DNA of 64,000 bases from Centipeda felix. Lineage in GTDB: Bacteria > Bacillota > Negativicutes > Selenomonadales > Selenomonadaceae. Shown here piece by piece: positions 25,760-35,009 of this stretch. The number at the start of each line of letters is the position of its first letter. The first letter of the stretch is position 1. Position numbers and translations under genes: made by a program. Where the stretch lies: the NCBI RefSeq assembly GCF_900186465.1, contig NZ_LT891958.1:483604-547603 (forward strand). The letters run 5' to 3'. Below the pieces are notes generated by a model. It was not told the origin of the DNA, ran no database searches, and worked only from the letters and a program-made list of their open reading frames with translations.

Positions 25760-28700
25760 CCGATCCACTCCATCAATTCCCTCGCCTTGCGATGTGCAGG
25801 AGCCGTCGCCAGTGCCTGCATGAGATACTCACGTCCCGCGTCCGTGTCATCCATGCGTATCGTGCAAAGCCCCGCACCATAGAGAGCATCCGCATCCTGC
25901 TCCTGCTGCGCACAGAGTTCCCATGCCGCACGCGCCGCCGCATGGCGTCCCGCCGCCATATAGGCATCGGCAGCAATACGCAGTTCCTCCACGCCGTATG
26001 ATACCACAATGCGCAGGAAACGCTCCGTCTGCGCCGTATCCGCATGGCGTACAAACGCCTCGCGCACGAGATGAAGTCCCTCCGCGCGCTGCGGGCGCGG
26101 GACGGCATCCGGTTCATCGTAATGCCGCCAGAACTCCTGCATCTCCCGCGGCAGAAGGCCGCGCAGCCGCTCATAGAGACGCGGACTTTCCGCGTGCGTG
26201 GATTGTCCGAGGCGGAGCAATACCTCGGGCATCTCCCGTACGTCTCCCGCAAGCGTTTCAACGATATGCTGTCCCAGTTCTGCGGGCGCATCCGAACGCA
26301 TCCACCGATAGGGGAGAGGCATTGGGAACTCCGTGCCCGTCTCTTGCCGATACATATCGCGTGCCGCCTCGCCAAAGTGCAGCCAGCCGTAGCTGTCAGC
26401 AAAACGGATAAGATACGAAAGGCTCTCCCGATCTCTGCCGAGCCGCTCGCGGAGTGCTGTGAGCAACGCGCCCGTATCCATATCGCGATGCAGCTCGACC
26501 AATGCATCCATGGTCTCCTCCATCGCCGTTCCGAGCGAGAACGCGCGCGCAAGCTCCTCCTCAGCCGCCGTACGCGCTCCCGCCGCGGCAAGAATACGCG
26601 CGCGTGCCGCCGACACCGCACCTGCCCATGCAGCGAATGCCGATGTTTCGCCGCCCGTATCCTCGGGCTGCGCATAGAGCTCCATCGCACGCGTCAATAT
26701 AGGAAGTGCATCCTCTCCCGCTGCATCCAGGAGAAGGCCAAGCCGCCCATAAAAGTCCGGCAGATGCGGAAAGGCCTCGCATGCCGCATGCGCCGCTGCG
26801 ATCTGCTCGGCAAGAGGAACATTCTCCTTCTCCATCGCATCGAGCAGGAGGTGATGGAGGTGACTTTGCGCGCCGACGGACGTGACATTTTCCTCCAAGG
26901 CCGCACGCACATAGAGCAGCGCCGATGCGTACTGTCCAAGACCATAATAGATATCGGCGAGATAGCGATAGTCCCCCGGACGAAGGCCCTCCTCGCTGAT
27001 GCGCCGCTCCATCAGGGCAAGGTTGCGCGCGTGCTTGGCACGGATCCGCCCTGCCGAGTACCCCACGTGGCGGATGGCGAGGGCGACGGGCTCATGATAG
27101 AGCTGCGGCGCACCGTCCTTCTTCTGCAGTGCCTCATGCACCCTTCCCTCGTAGAAAAGCCCACGGCCCATCCGCAGGAGGCGGATGTGCGGCGCACGCC
27201 CGATCTCATGGTCATCATCATCCTCATCCACATGCACAATCGGCAGAAGGACAGCATCTTTATGCGGCATCACGACATCCATCATCGCTAGATAAGAGCG
27301 CAGTTCGGAGGGGTCAAAAAAGCTCTCATCCACATCGAGCACGACTGCCCAACTTGCATTCGCATGTGCCAGCACGGCATTGCGCGCAGCGGCGAAGTCG
27401 TCCTGCCAGAGGAAATCATAGACCTTCGCACCTGCGCTCTCCGCACATTCCCGTGTACCGTCCGTCGATCCCGTGTCGAGGACGATGCGTTCATCCGCAT
27501 AGGCCGCGGCATTTTCAAGCCAGCGCTCCATATCCTGACGATCATTGCGCGCAAAGACGCATGCTGCAATGCGGATCTCATGTGTGTGGGCATCGATACG
27601 CTGCCAGATCTCTGCGCGGCGCTGCAGCTCCGCTCTCATCTCATCCGTAAAAAGGGACTGTTCCGTTCCCGTGGGGGACGCCAGCTCCAGTGCCGGCACA
27701 GCCGCCGCTGCCGCCTCACGATAGCAATGAAATGCCGCCAGAGCCTCCGCATACTCCGCATGCATCTCGGGCAGCTCCGGAAACGCCTGCACGGCCTTTT
27801 CCGCAAGAGCCAGATACGCATCCCGCCGCATTGGCTGCATCCCATAGATGCGCAGCAGAATACGCCAGCAGCGGCTCGCATAGACGATGCAACGCCGTCC
27901 GAGTGCCACATCCTTGCGTGCGTACTGCTCTGCATGATAGACGTCGCCCAGATTATCATAGGTCTCCGCGAGATAGCCCAAGATCCGCTCCGGCTCCTTG
28001 GTCGTCTCGAGTTCCGCCAGCAGGATACGCAGATTGCGCTCTCCCTTTTCACGTGTAAGCACAGCAGAGTAGCCAGTATGCACGAGTGTCAGCAGGGCAG
28101 GAGCAACGGCATTCGTTTTTGGCACAGTGCCATCTGTATCACGCAACTCTTCATGAATACGGCCAACATAGCATCGTCCTGTACGGCGGCGAAAGATGCG
28201 CGGCGCATAGGAATCCAACAGCACTTCGCCCGTCACTTCGTCGATATTATGCCAAGGGATGAGAAGCACCTCAGCACTCTCGGCATCCGCCGCCGTGACC
28301 GCCGTGCGGAGATTTCCTTTTGTCTCATCTGAAAAGTACTCATCTGCATCGATAAAAACAATCCAATCCCCTGTGGCATGGGAAAGTGCAGCGTTGCGCG
28401 GCGCAGCAAAGTCATCCGCCCAAGAAAATTCGTACACAGCAGCTCCGCAGGTCTGCGCGGCTGCCACAGTGTCGTCATGCGAGCCCGTATCAACGACGAT
28501 GATCTCATCCACAGCATCCCTGATGCTTTCGATTGATTTTTTCAGGTGGACGGCGTCATCGCGCACAATATAGCAAGCACTGATGCGAATATCCTCTGCG
28601 TTTTCAACAGTATTTCCCTGCATATATGCCCTTTCTCTCTCCTGCCAGTGCTTTGCCTGTACTTCATTCCCCAGATGCGTATCGATCTGAGCGAGACGCG

Positions 28701-29673
28701 CTGCCACACGCGCAGCCACCATGGGGTTAAAGAAGCTCGAATCGTGAGTTTCGGAAAAGCCATGATCAAATTTATATAGTGCCGTCGTCAGACACTCTGC
28801 CGCCTCAGGATATCGTATCAGTCCGCAGAGAATCATCCCGCGCTGCGCATAGAAATCGGGAAGATCTGGGTACTTCGCAAGAGCCTCATCAGCAAGGGCA
28901 AGCATTTCCGAATCAGAATAGTGCAGCGCACGCATCGACTCGATCATCTGATGATAGATCTTGCTCCCTGTCCCGACAAGAATCACATCACTTGCCAATA
29001 CCTTACGTGAGAGGGAAAGAACACGTGCATAATCCTGCAGCCCAAAGTAGCAGTCCGCCAGATAGGCATCGTGCATCGTCGTATGCCCATGCCGGGCCGC
29101 ATCCTCCTCCAGCATGGCAATATTGCGTTTTATCTTCTCCGATCCTCGCTCTGATAGATATCCCGTATGACCAAGAGAAAGATCCTCATCTGCATAGACG
29201 AGAATCCACCGCTCTCCGTCGTCGCGTACCAGCTGCTCGTGAATCATTCCCTCGTAGTGCATTCCCGGCATACGAAAGATACGCGGGGATCTCTCATAAT
29301 CGGCATCTTGCCCAATGGTACTTCGATAACTGTATAGACCGACCATGACGATATCCCATTGCATCTGATCATGCACAATCTCTGTGATCGCCTGACGCAC
29401 TTTATATGGGTGCAGAAAATATTCGTCTGCGTCCAGGAAGATAACGATATTTCCCGTTGCATACTGCAGCGCCTTATTGCGGGCAAGAGAAAAATCATTC
29501 CCCCATACGAAGTCATGAACCTCTGCCGAAAACGCAGTACATACGTCCCGCACCGCAGAGCTGCCCGCCGTTGAAACAACGATGATCTCATCCACGGCAG
29601 CTCGTACAGAGGCAAGAGAACGGCGCAGCTCCTCCGCTTCATCCTTGACAATATAGCACGCAGATATTCTCAT
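25756..29673 (-). CDS. Triple-GT2 glycosyltransferase with TPR linkers
   Basis: A 1305-residue protein made of three GT2-TPR units, starting near residues 1, 362 and 715. Each opens with a version of [13 protein letters not shown] and has a DxD-type site: [16 protein letters not shown] and VLDVDESFF. Unit 1 has VSTAGSS in place of the usual VDTGS, losing the nucleotide-binding aspartate, so it may be weakened. Units 2 and 3 keep VDTGSHD and LDTGSTD. The last ~350 residues are helical TPR-like repeats with no sugar-binding motif. The ATG at 29673 has AGAGGG upstream; an in-frame ATG at 29700 overlaps the -10 box and is excluded. First gene of the operon. Confidence 0.85.
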   Translation of the reverse strand: MRISACYIVKDEAEELRRSLASVRAAVDEIIVVSTAGSSAVRDVCTAFSAEVHDFVWGNDFSLARNKALQYATGNIVIFLDADEYFLHPYKVRQAITEIVHDQMQWDIVMVGLYSYRSTIGQDADYERSPRIFRMPGMHYEGMIHEQLVRDDGERWILVYADEDLSLGHTGYLSERGSEKIKRNIAMLEEDAARHGHTTMHDAYLADCYFGLQDYARVLSLSRKVLASDVILVGTGSKIYHQMIESMRALHYSDSEMLALADEALAKYPDLPDFYAQRGMILCGLIRYPEAAECLTTALYKFDHGFSETHDSSFFNPMVAARVAARLAQIDTHLGNEVQAKHWQERERAYMQGNTVENAEDIRISACYIVRDDAVHLKKSIESIRDAVDEIIVVDTGSHDDTVAAAQTCGAAVYEFSWADDFAAPRNAALSHATGDWIVFIDADEYFSDETKGNLRTAVTAADAESAEVLLIPWHNIDEVTGEVLLDSYAPRIFRRRTGRCYVGRIHEELRDTDGTVPKTNAVAPALLTLVHTGYSAVLTREKGERNLRILLAELETTKEPERILGYLAETYDNLGDVYHAEQYARKDVALGRRCIVYASRCWRILLRIYGMQPMRRDAYLALAEKAVQAFPELPEMHAEYAEALAAFHCYREAAAAAVPALELASPTGTEQSLFTDEMRAELQRRAEIWQRIDAHTHEIRIAACVFARNDRQDMERWLENAAAYADERIVLDTGSTDGTRECAESAGAKVYDFLWQDDFAAARNAVLAHANASWAVVLDVDESFFDPSELRSYLAMMDVVMPHKDAVLLPIVHVDEDDDDHEIGRAPHIRLLRMGRGLFYEGRVHEALQKKDGAPQLYHEPVALAIRHVGYSAGRIRAKHARNLALMERRISEEGLRPGDYRYLADIYYGLGQYASALLYVRAALEENVTSVGAQSHLHHLLLDAMEKENVPLAEQIAAAHAACEAFPHLPDFYGRLGLLLDAAGEDALPILTRAMELYAQPEDTGGETSAFAAWAGAVSAARARILAAAGARTAAEEELARAFSLGTAMEETMDALVELHRDMDTGALLTALRERLGRDRESLSYLIRFADSYGWLHFGEAARDMYRQETGTEFPMPLPYRWMRSDAPAELGQHIVETLAGDVREMPEVLLRLGQSTHAESPRLYERLRGLLPREMQEFWRHYDEPDAVPRPQRAEGLHLVREAFVRHADTAQTERFLRIVVSYGVEELRIAADAYMAAGRHAAARAAWELCAQQEQDADALYGAGLCTIRMDDTDAGREYLMQALATAPAHRKARELMEWIG

Positions 29674-29698
29674 CCGGTACACCCTCTCTCTACGCTCC

Positions 29699-29727
29699 AT
29701 TATACGCGATACAGGAATTTTTGGCAA
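29699..29727 (-). promoter_or_regulatory. Sigma-A promoter of the glycosyltransferase operon
   Basis: On the minus strand TTGCCA (29727-29722), 17-bp spacer, TATAAT (29704-29699). The -35 box abuts the T-tract of the fliC terminator, so transcription of the operon restarts immediately after flagellin. The leader is only about 20 nt. Confidence 0.75.
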
Positions 29728-29757
29728 AAAAAGAACCCCTCCCCGAGGGGAGGGATT
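29725..29757 (-). terminator. Terminator of fliC
   Basis: On the minus strand CCCTCCCC-TC-GGGGAGGG is followed by TTCTTTTTTT. It lies about 30 bases after the flagellin stop. Confidence 0.88.
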
Positions 29758-29787
29758 CCTGAGTTCCGTATAAATCGTCGAAACGAA

Positions 29788-31119
29788 TTAGCGGAGGAGC
29801 GAGAGGACAGCAGAGCTGTTCTGGTTCGCCTGTGCGAGCATCGACTGAGCAGCCTGGAGAAGAACGTTGTTCTTCGTGTACTCCGTCATCTCCTTTGCCA
29901 TATCCGCATCGCGAATCGTGGACTCGGAGTTCTGGACGTTCTCGGACTGCGTCGTGAGGTTCGAAGCCGTGTAGCGGAGACGCGTCTGGACAGCGCCGAT
30001 GTTGGCCTGCTCGTCGAGCGCCTTCTGGAGAGCGGAGTCGATCGAGTTGATCGCTGCATTCGCCTTGTCCTGCGTCTGGACGCTGATGACAGAGCCATCC
30101 ATGCCCTTCATGCCGAGTGCGAGCGAACGCATATCCGTCATGCTAACCTTGATCGCCTGGTTCGACTTTACGCCCGTCTGGAGGACAAGAGCGTTGTCCA
30201 CGGACTTGTTCTCGGAGCGGATACGCTCGTTGAATGCATCGAGGCTCGTGTTCGCCGTCTTGCGGAGAGCACCCGTGTTGTCCGTGATGCCGATCGTGAA
30301 TGCCGAGATCTGATAGGACGTACCAGCACCGGCAGAGTTGATCGAAAGTGCCGTCTTGTTGTCTGCCGTGTAGACACTGTTGCCGGACTTGTCGAGACCG
30401 ATCCAAGCACCAGCCGTCACATTCGTGGTATCAACAAGCGCCGAGCCCTTGAGGGAGTCCGTGCCGTTGTATGCCGTCTTCGAGATGATATCCGACAGTG
30501 CATTCGTGCCGACCGAGAACGTCGTCGTGTAGGTCTTGCCCTGGCGGACATAGGAGACCGTGACGTTATCCGTCGACTGGATGTTGAGGCCTTCGTTCTG
30601 GCGGCTCTCAAGTGCCGTCAGTGCCGAGCCCCATCCAGCAGCCGTGCTCAGCGCGTTGTTCGTCAGCGTCGTGCAGGTTGCCGTGCCGATGCTGTTGCGC
30701 GAACCATCGACGAGGTACTTGCCGTTGTACGTAGCAAGCGCATTGTCGTCGATCTGGTCAACCATCTGGTTGATCTCTTTCTGGATCGTGCGACGATCCT
30801 CGTCCGTGTTCGTGTCGTTCGCAGCGTTGATGGCCTTTTCCTTCAGGGTCTTGAGGATCTCGACCGTGCTTGCGACAGCGCCCTCGGCCGTCTTCATCAT
30901 GCTGTTGCCGTTCTGCGTGTTCTGCTTATCCTGATCGAGCGAACGGATCTGGACGCGCATACGCTCGGAGATGGCATAGCCCGATGCATCGTCGCCGGCA
31001 TCGTTGATCTTCATGCCCGAAGAGACCTTCTGCAGGCTCTTCGCAAGAGCCGACTGGTTGCGGTTCAGGATGTTGAGCGTGTTGACCGCCGACATGTTGT
31101 TCTTAACTACCATTGCCAT
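29788..31119 (-). CDS. fliC: Flagellin
   Basis: A 443-residue filament subunit. The conserved D0/D1 N-terminus contains NTLNILNRNQSALAKSL and SGMKINDAGDDASGYAISE; the C-terminus ends with AQANQNSSAVLSLLR. The central ~160 residues (about 170-330) form the variable, surface-exposed region. They are rich in Ser, Thr and Asn, the residues used for O-glycosylation. GGGAGGA precedes the ATG at 31119. The gene ends the late flagellar cluster, has its own sigma-28-like promoter and a leader with CsrA-type sites, and lies immediately upstream of the glycosyltransferase operon. A second in-frame ATG two codons later is possible. Confidence 0.95.
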   Translation of the reverse strand: MAMVVKNNMSAVNTLNILNRNQSALAKSLQKVSSGMKINDAGDDASGYAISERMRVQIRSLDQDKQNTQNGNSMMKTAEGAVASTVEILKTLKEKAINAANDTNTDEDRRTIQKEINQMVDQIDDNALATYNGKYLVDGSRNSIGTATCTTLTNNALSTAAGWGSALTALESRQNEGLNIQSTDNVTVSYVRQGKTYTTTFSVGTNALSDIISKTAYNGTDSLKGSALVDTTNVTAGAWIGLDKSGNSVYTADNKTALSINSAGAGTSYQISAFTIGITDNTGALRKTANTSLDAFNERIRSENKSVDNALVLQTGVKSNQAIKVSMTDMRSLALGMKGMDGSVISVQTQDKANAAINSIDSALQKALDEQANIGAVQTRLRYTASNLTTQSENVQNSESTIRDADMAKEMTEYTKNNVLLQAAQSMLAQANQNSSAVLSLLR

Positions 31120-31192
31120 GTGAAAATTCCTCCCTGGTGTGTTTCCGGATGATCCGGAATCTTAACTTTTACGTGCGGACATCCATGCCCGC
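31120..31192 (-). promoter_or_regulatory. CsrA-binding leader of fliC
   Basis: Read on the minus strand, GCGGGCATGGATGTCCGC (31192-31175) forms a hairpin with ATGGATG in the loop, close to the CsrA consensus (ACARGGATGT). Downstream, AGGGAGGA overlaps the Shine-Dalgarno sequence and supplies the second GGA. Between them TTCCGGATCATCCGGAA (31159-31143) is a perfect palindrome. The spacing of about 55 nt between sites resembles the two CsrA sites of Bacillus subtilis hag. csrA and its antagonist fliW are in the same cluster. Confidence 0.7.
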
Positions 31193-31287
31193 TATATAAT
31201 ATGCAAGTGACGCGTCTATCCTGGTTGGCTGCTAGCTGGCCGTCCATGGCAGCCGCACCGCTTGCGTATTACCCTGTTACATATAAT

Positions 31288-31314
31288 ATATCGTCAAAGC
31301 GGCGACATACTTAA
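31288..31314 (-). promoter_or_regulatory. Sigma-28 (SigD/FliA-type) promoter of fliC
   Basis: On the minus strand TTAA (31314-31311), 15-bp spacer, GACGATAT (31295-31288). The consensus is TAAA-N15-GCCGATAT, so there are two mismatches. The leader is about 160 nt long and structured. Confidence 0.75.
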
Positions 31315-31385
31315 GCGACTTTCATAAAAAATTTTACTTTTTTTATGATCGTTTGTCAAGGGTCGTTGGGAAGAGGCCCCGCACC

Positions 31386-31730
31386 TCAGTGACGCCGGTT
31401 GAGATAGCCGCCCACAGGGCTGCCCTCGCCCGTATCGTAGCTGTGCACGGCCGCATTGCGGCGGCGCGAGCGGTTCAGCCACGCGCGTGCCTTGTACTGA
31501 ATCTGCATCTCGAGCGGACGGAGCTCCGCATCGAGTGTCGCAAAATCCGCACTGCCCCGATAGGGATCGGCAGGCAGAGCCTGCAGCATCTCGATGACCT
31601 GCCCGCGCTGATCGACGAGATCGAGGAAGGTATCGACCTCCTCCTCGTCGATGAACTTCATGAGTTCATGCGTCAACATGCGGTACTTCTCCCACAGGGA
31701 ACGTGCCTCTTCGTAGGCCTTATCCGGCAT
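31386..31730 (-). CDS. fliT: FliT-like flagellar chaperone (probable)
   Basis: A 114-residue mostly helical protein (MPDKAYEEARSLWEKYRMLTHEL) placed after fliS, where Firmicutes carry FliT, the chaperone of the cap protein FliD. Sequence similarity within this family is low, so position is the main evidence. The ATG at 31730 overlaps fliS by 11 bases and has AAGGGAG upstream; a frame start seven codons earlier lies inside fliS. The Arg-rich C-terminus (NRSRRRN) is unusual for the family. Confidence 0.6.
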   Translation of the reverse strand: MPDKAYEEARSLWEKYRMLTHELMKFIDEEEVDTFLDLVDQRGQVIEMLQALPADPYRGSADFATLDAELRPLEMQIQYKARAWLNRSRRRNAAVHSYDTGEGSPVGGYLNRRH

Positions 31731-32136
31731 AGACGCCGCTCCCTTCCGCACTCTGCGCGCCCTTCTCCTCGCGTGCCTTCTTCATCGCCTGCGCCCACGC
31801 ATCGCGGAGCTCTGTGATGATGTCCGTCGCCTCCTTGATGGCGTCGAAGTTGTCATCGAGATTTCCTTCGACCAGGCGGTCGTACGCATAGTTGTAGAGC
31901 GGCATGAGCTGATGCGAGATCTCGTAGTCCATATTGAGGGTGACGCGGAACTCCGAGATGATGTTCTGTGCCTTCTGCAGCGAGGTGTTGGCCGCCTCAT
32001 AGTTCTTTTCGGCGAGTGCGTCGGCCCCCTCCTTGATGAACTTCAGGCAGCCGTTGTAGAGCATGAGCGTCAGCGCCTCGGGCGTCGCCGTCATAATCTG
32101 CTGCTTCTTATAGGCCTCCGCGGCACTGTTGACCAT
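31720..32136 (-). CDS. fliS: Flagellin export chaperone FliS
   Basis: A 138-residue helical protein that holds flagellin monomers unfolded before export. It begins VNSAAEAYKKQQIMTATPEALTLMLYNGCLKFI, matching the FliS pattern, with MDYEISHQLMPLYNYAYDRLVEGN later. In Bacillus, FliS also helps FliW-flagellin switching. TAGGAGG lies before the ATG. It is about 18 bases downstream of fliD. Confidence 0.93.
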   Translation of the reverse strand: MVNSAAEAYKKQQIMTATPEALTLMLYNGCLKFIKEGADALAEKNYEAANTSLQKAQNIISEFRVTLNMDYEISHQLMPLYNYAYDRLVEGNLDDNFDAIKEATDIITELRDAWAQAMKKAREEKGAQSAEGSGVYAG

Positions 32137-32154
32137 GTGGGAATCCTCCTAGCA

Positions 32155-33798
32155 TCACTGTCCGGAGAAGAAACCGAACTGCGAGGAGAGCTTCGAGATG
32201 GCTTCCTCCATCGCATTGTACTTCTTGTAGAGCTGATTCTCAAAGGAGCTCATGAGCTGCTTGAAGTCGCTCATCTGCTTCTCGTAGTTTTCGATGAGCT
32301 TGCCGAGTTCGCTGCGGTCGGACTTATCCGCCGTTATGCCCGCGTGGCTCTTGAGCGACTCCATGCGCTTGCCGAGGCGCTCGGCGAGACGCGTTGCAAC
32401 ACCGTTATCGCCGTAGTTGTCGTCGTCGTCCGTATGGGAGAAGATCTGGTTGACCGCATCCGGTTCCGCTGAGATCGCCGTGCGGAGCTTGTTCTCATCG
32501 AGCTTCAGATGTCCGCTCTGATCCTTCGAGGTGATGCCGATCGCCGCGAGGTTGTTGTAGCGTCCCGGCGCAGAGCCGACACGATTGGTCACGGCATCGC
32601 GCATATCGCTGATGATCGAGCGGAGGTAGCCGTCGCGGTAGAGCAGCCCCGACTTGGCGCGCTCATTCCACTTCTCCACCTGCTCGTGGGACATCGAGGC
32701 TTCCTGGTCCTTCGTCAGAACCTCGTAGTCGGGATACTTATTGTTGTTGTAACGCCCGTGGAGATCATCGAGCAGCTTGTTGTAGTCCTCGACGAACTTC
32801 TTGACGTTCTCGACGAGCTTCTCCTGATCCTGTGCGATCGTCACCTGTGCCGTCGTGCCGGCGGGCATTGCCTTCTTAAAGGTATAGGTGACACCGTTGA
32901 CCTGCAGCTTATTCTCCTGCAGATCCGTGTAGGTGCGGCCGTCGACCTTGACGCTCGCGTTCGTTCCCTCCACCGAAAGAGTGGAGGTCGTGCCCGCCGC
33001 CGTAAACGAGAGCGGTGCGCTGATCGACCCGCCGCTGACCTGTCCGAGCTTCAGATTGTTCAGCAGCGCCGTCGTATCCGCCGCAGATCCTGCCCCCGTA
33101 TCCACGGAAAGGCTGACCTTGTTGTCGCTGCCCGACTTCGTGTTCACGATGGAGAAGGCGTCGGACACGGCGTCGTAGCTCGCCGTGATGTTAAGCGCTG
33201 ACTTCTTTCCGTCGCTGTCGATAAAGCGTGCATTGTTGATGCGCGTCGCGAGATCGTTGAGCGTGAGGTTCTTCGTAAAGATCTCCTCTGCCGTGAACTT
33301 GACCTCCGCCGTGCCCGTCCCGTTCGAGAGCTTGAAGCTGAGTGCCGTATCACCGTTCGCCATTCCTGCGGGCATCGTGCCGCCCGCGAAGGCAACGTCC
33401 TTCAGGGCAACGCTTGCCGGTGCCGCAGTATTCGTACGCGCCACCTTCTGCCCCGCCGCCGTCATCAGATAGGCGTTCGAGGCTGCCTGCGTGACCTCCA
33501 CGGTATGCGACATCACACCGGCATTTGCATTCGCCGTTGCCGTCACCATATCCGAGAGCGAGCTCGTCGCCGTCATCGGCTTCGTCCGCGAGCTCAGGCG
33601 CATATCCGACATGCTGCTGCGGAACGTATTCACCGCGCTGTAGACATCAGCGAAGGCCTCTTTGCGCCACTCCGTCTCGACTTCCTTCTTATAGAGCCGG
33701 TCATACTTCTTCTGCTCGGACATCATGCCGACCTTGACCAGTGATTCTACATCAATCCCCGAACCCGAAAGTCCGTAGATACCTCTTGCTCCTGCCAT
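32155..33798 (-). CDS. fliD: Flagellar cap protein FliD (HAP2)
   Basis: A 547-residue filament cap, which folds exported flagellin at the tip. The N-terminus GIYGLSGSGIDVESLVKVGMMSEQKKYDRL and the C-terminus DFKQLMSSFENQLYKKYNAMEEAISKLSSQF are the two conserved coiled-coil ends; the middle is variable and Ser/Thr-rich. AGGAGG precedes the ATG. It lies between flaG and fliS. Confidence 0.95.
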   Translation of the reverse strand: MAGARGIYGLSGSGIDVESLVKVGMMSEQKKYDRLYKKEVETEWRKEAFADVYSAVNTFRSSMSDMRLSSRTKPMTATSSLSDMVTATANANAGVMSHTVEVTQAASNAYLMTAAGQKVARTNTAAPASVALKDVAFAGGTMPAGMANGDTALSFKLSNGTGTAEVKFTAEEIFTKNLTLNDLATRINNARFIDSDGKKSALNITASYDAVSDAFSIVNTKSGSDNKVSLSVDTGAGSAADTTALLNNLKLGQVSGGSISAPLSFTAAGTTSTLSVEGTNASVKVDGRTYTDLQENKLQVNGVTYTFKKAMPAGTTAQVTIAQDQEKLVENVKKFVEDYNKLLDDLHGRYNNNKYPDYEVLTKDQEASMSHEQVEKWNERAKSGLLYRDGYLRSIISDMRDAVTNRVGSAPGRYNNLAAIGITSKDQSGHLKLDENKLRTAISAEPDAVNQIFSHTDDDDNYGDNGVATRLAERLGKRMESLKSHAGITADKSDRSELGKLIENYEKQMSDFKQLMSSFENQLYKKYNAMEEAISKLSSQFGFFSGQ

Positions 33799-33816
33799 GA
33801 TTTCCTCCTTATCGCC

Positions 33817-34242
33817 TTACGCCGTCTTGTCCAGGAATGCGCCAAGCCAGTCGCGCACCTTGATCATGTGCTCGACCAGCGATTCCGCCGGAATCTCGCG
33901 CAAGAGCTCGCCCGTCTTCTTGTCCAGCATGCGTACCGACATGACGTTGATCTCTTTGTGATACTGGAAATTGAGGTTTACGTCGATGCGCCGCATGATC
34001 TCGTTGAGCTGCTTCGTAATATACGCCGCCTGCTCTTCGTTGATGGGCTTCTTCTTTTCATGGGCAGCGGCGGCATCGGCTTCCTGCCGTGCCTTCTCTG
34101 CAGCCGCTGCAGCTGCATTAGGAGACGCTGCCGCCTCCGTTTTCCCGTCCCCCGGCAGGGAACGCTGCGCTCCTGCGCCGTCCTGCATACTGCTGACGGC
34201 GACCGCCGCCAACATGTAATCCTGAACACTACCTACAGCCAT
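33817..34242 (-). CDS. flaG: FlaG family protein
   Basis: A 141-residue protein. The C-terminal FlaG domain (about 70-141) contains LNEIMRRIDVNLNFQYHKEINVMSVRMLDKKTG followed by EIPAESLVEHM. The N-terminal half is Ala/Glu/Lys-rich and disordered. FlaG is associated with filament length control. GGAGGG precedes the ATG at 34242, preferred over a start five codons upstream. Confidence 0.88.
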   Translation of the reverse strand: MAVGSVQDYMLAAVAVSSMQDGAGAQRSLPGDGKTEAAASPNAAAAAAEKARQEADAAAAHEKKKPINEEQAAYITKQLNEIMRRIDVNLNFQYHKEINVMSVRMLDKKTGELLREIPAESLVEHMIKVRDWLGAFLDKTA

Positions 34243-34326
34243 AAGGCATCCCTCCATGTGCTACGGTGTACGCATCTCGCGCCCCCGTCTGTCCTTCCTT
34301 GGGACATGTTATTTACTGATATATTT

Positions 34327-34551
34327 TTATGATGAACGCGTGGGCAGCGCTTCGAGATCGATCATCTGCGGTGCTGCGGCACGCTGGTTCTCCTCCTGAA
34401 TGGCGCGGTAAATCTCACCGCGATAGATCTTGACACTGCGCGGCGCATCAATGGCGATGCGCACGTTGTCCCCCTGAACCTCCACAATGTTGATGACGAT
34501 ATTGTCGCCGATCATGATCTGCTGTCTGGGCTTCCGTGTGAGTACGAGCAT
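34327..34551 (-). CDS. csrA: Carbon storage regulator CsrA
   Basis: A 74-residue RNA-binding repressor, MLVLTRKPRQQIMIGDNIVI..., full length with the conserved VRIAIDAPRSVKIYR segment that contacts GGA motifs. In this setting it is expected to repress fliC translation until FliW sequesters it. The start overlaps the fliW stop (TAATG), giving tight coupling; AGGAGG lies within the fliW 3' end. The C-terminal extension of ~15 residues is normal for FliW-linked CsrA, where it helps bind FliW. Confidence 0.95.
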   Translation of the reverse strand: MLVLTRKPRQQIMIGDNIVINIVEVQGDNVRIAIDAPRSVKIYRGEIYRAIQEENQRAAAPQMIDLEALPTRSS

Positions 34552-34994
34552 TACTTTTCCTCCTGATCCTGCGGGAAGAGCCGATGCTTCGTCGTATACG
34601 GGCTGCGGTCAAGCACGATCTGTTTTCCCTTGCGGGTTCTGGCATTGATGACAATCGGCGCGATGAGATTCGCCGTCAAGTCGCGGATGTTGCTGCCCGA
34701 GAGCGTCAGCACTGCGTAGATCAACACATCATCCGGCGAGTTGAGTGCGAGCTCGCGCTCCACATCGTCGTCAATCGTGACCTCGTAGTCCGGGAAGAAC
34801 GAGTGCGGCATCGCCATCAAGAAGGCAAGATCCGGTGTCTTCACCGACTGAAGAAATGAGTATGGGCTGTCGTCCCCATAGGGAATGATGAGGAACTCGT
34901 GCTCCTTTTCAAACGCGGGAATGCCTGCTGCAAAATGGATGACGGCATCCTCAGCGACCTCAATCTCACCGAAACGGCTGGTCATAATCTTCAT
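34551..34994 (-). CDS. fliW: Flagellar assembly factor FliW
   Basis: A 147-residue protein that binds CsrA and flagellin in competition. It begins MKIMTSRFGEIEVAEDAVIHFAAGIPAFE, typical of the family, with LIAPIVINARTRKGKQIVLD near the C-terminus. It overlaps csrA by one base and follows yviE. The pair explains how flagellin supply and export can be balanced. Confidence 0.95.
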   Translation of the reverse strand: MKIMTSRFGEIEVAEDAVIHFAAGIPAFEKEHEFLIIPYGDDSPYSFLQSVKTPDLAFLMAMPHSFFPDYEVTIDDDVERELALNSPDDVLIYAVLTLSGSNIRDLTANLIAPIVINARTRKGKQIVLDRSPYTTKHRLFPQDQEEK

Positions 34995-35009
34995 CGTCAG
35001 AGACTCCTG

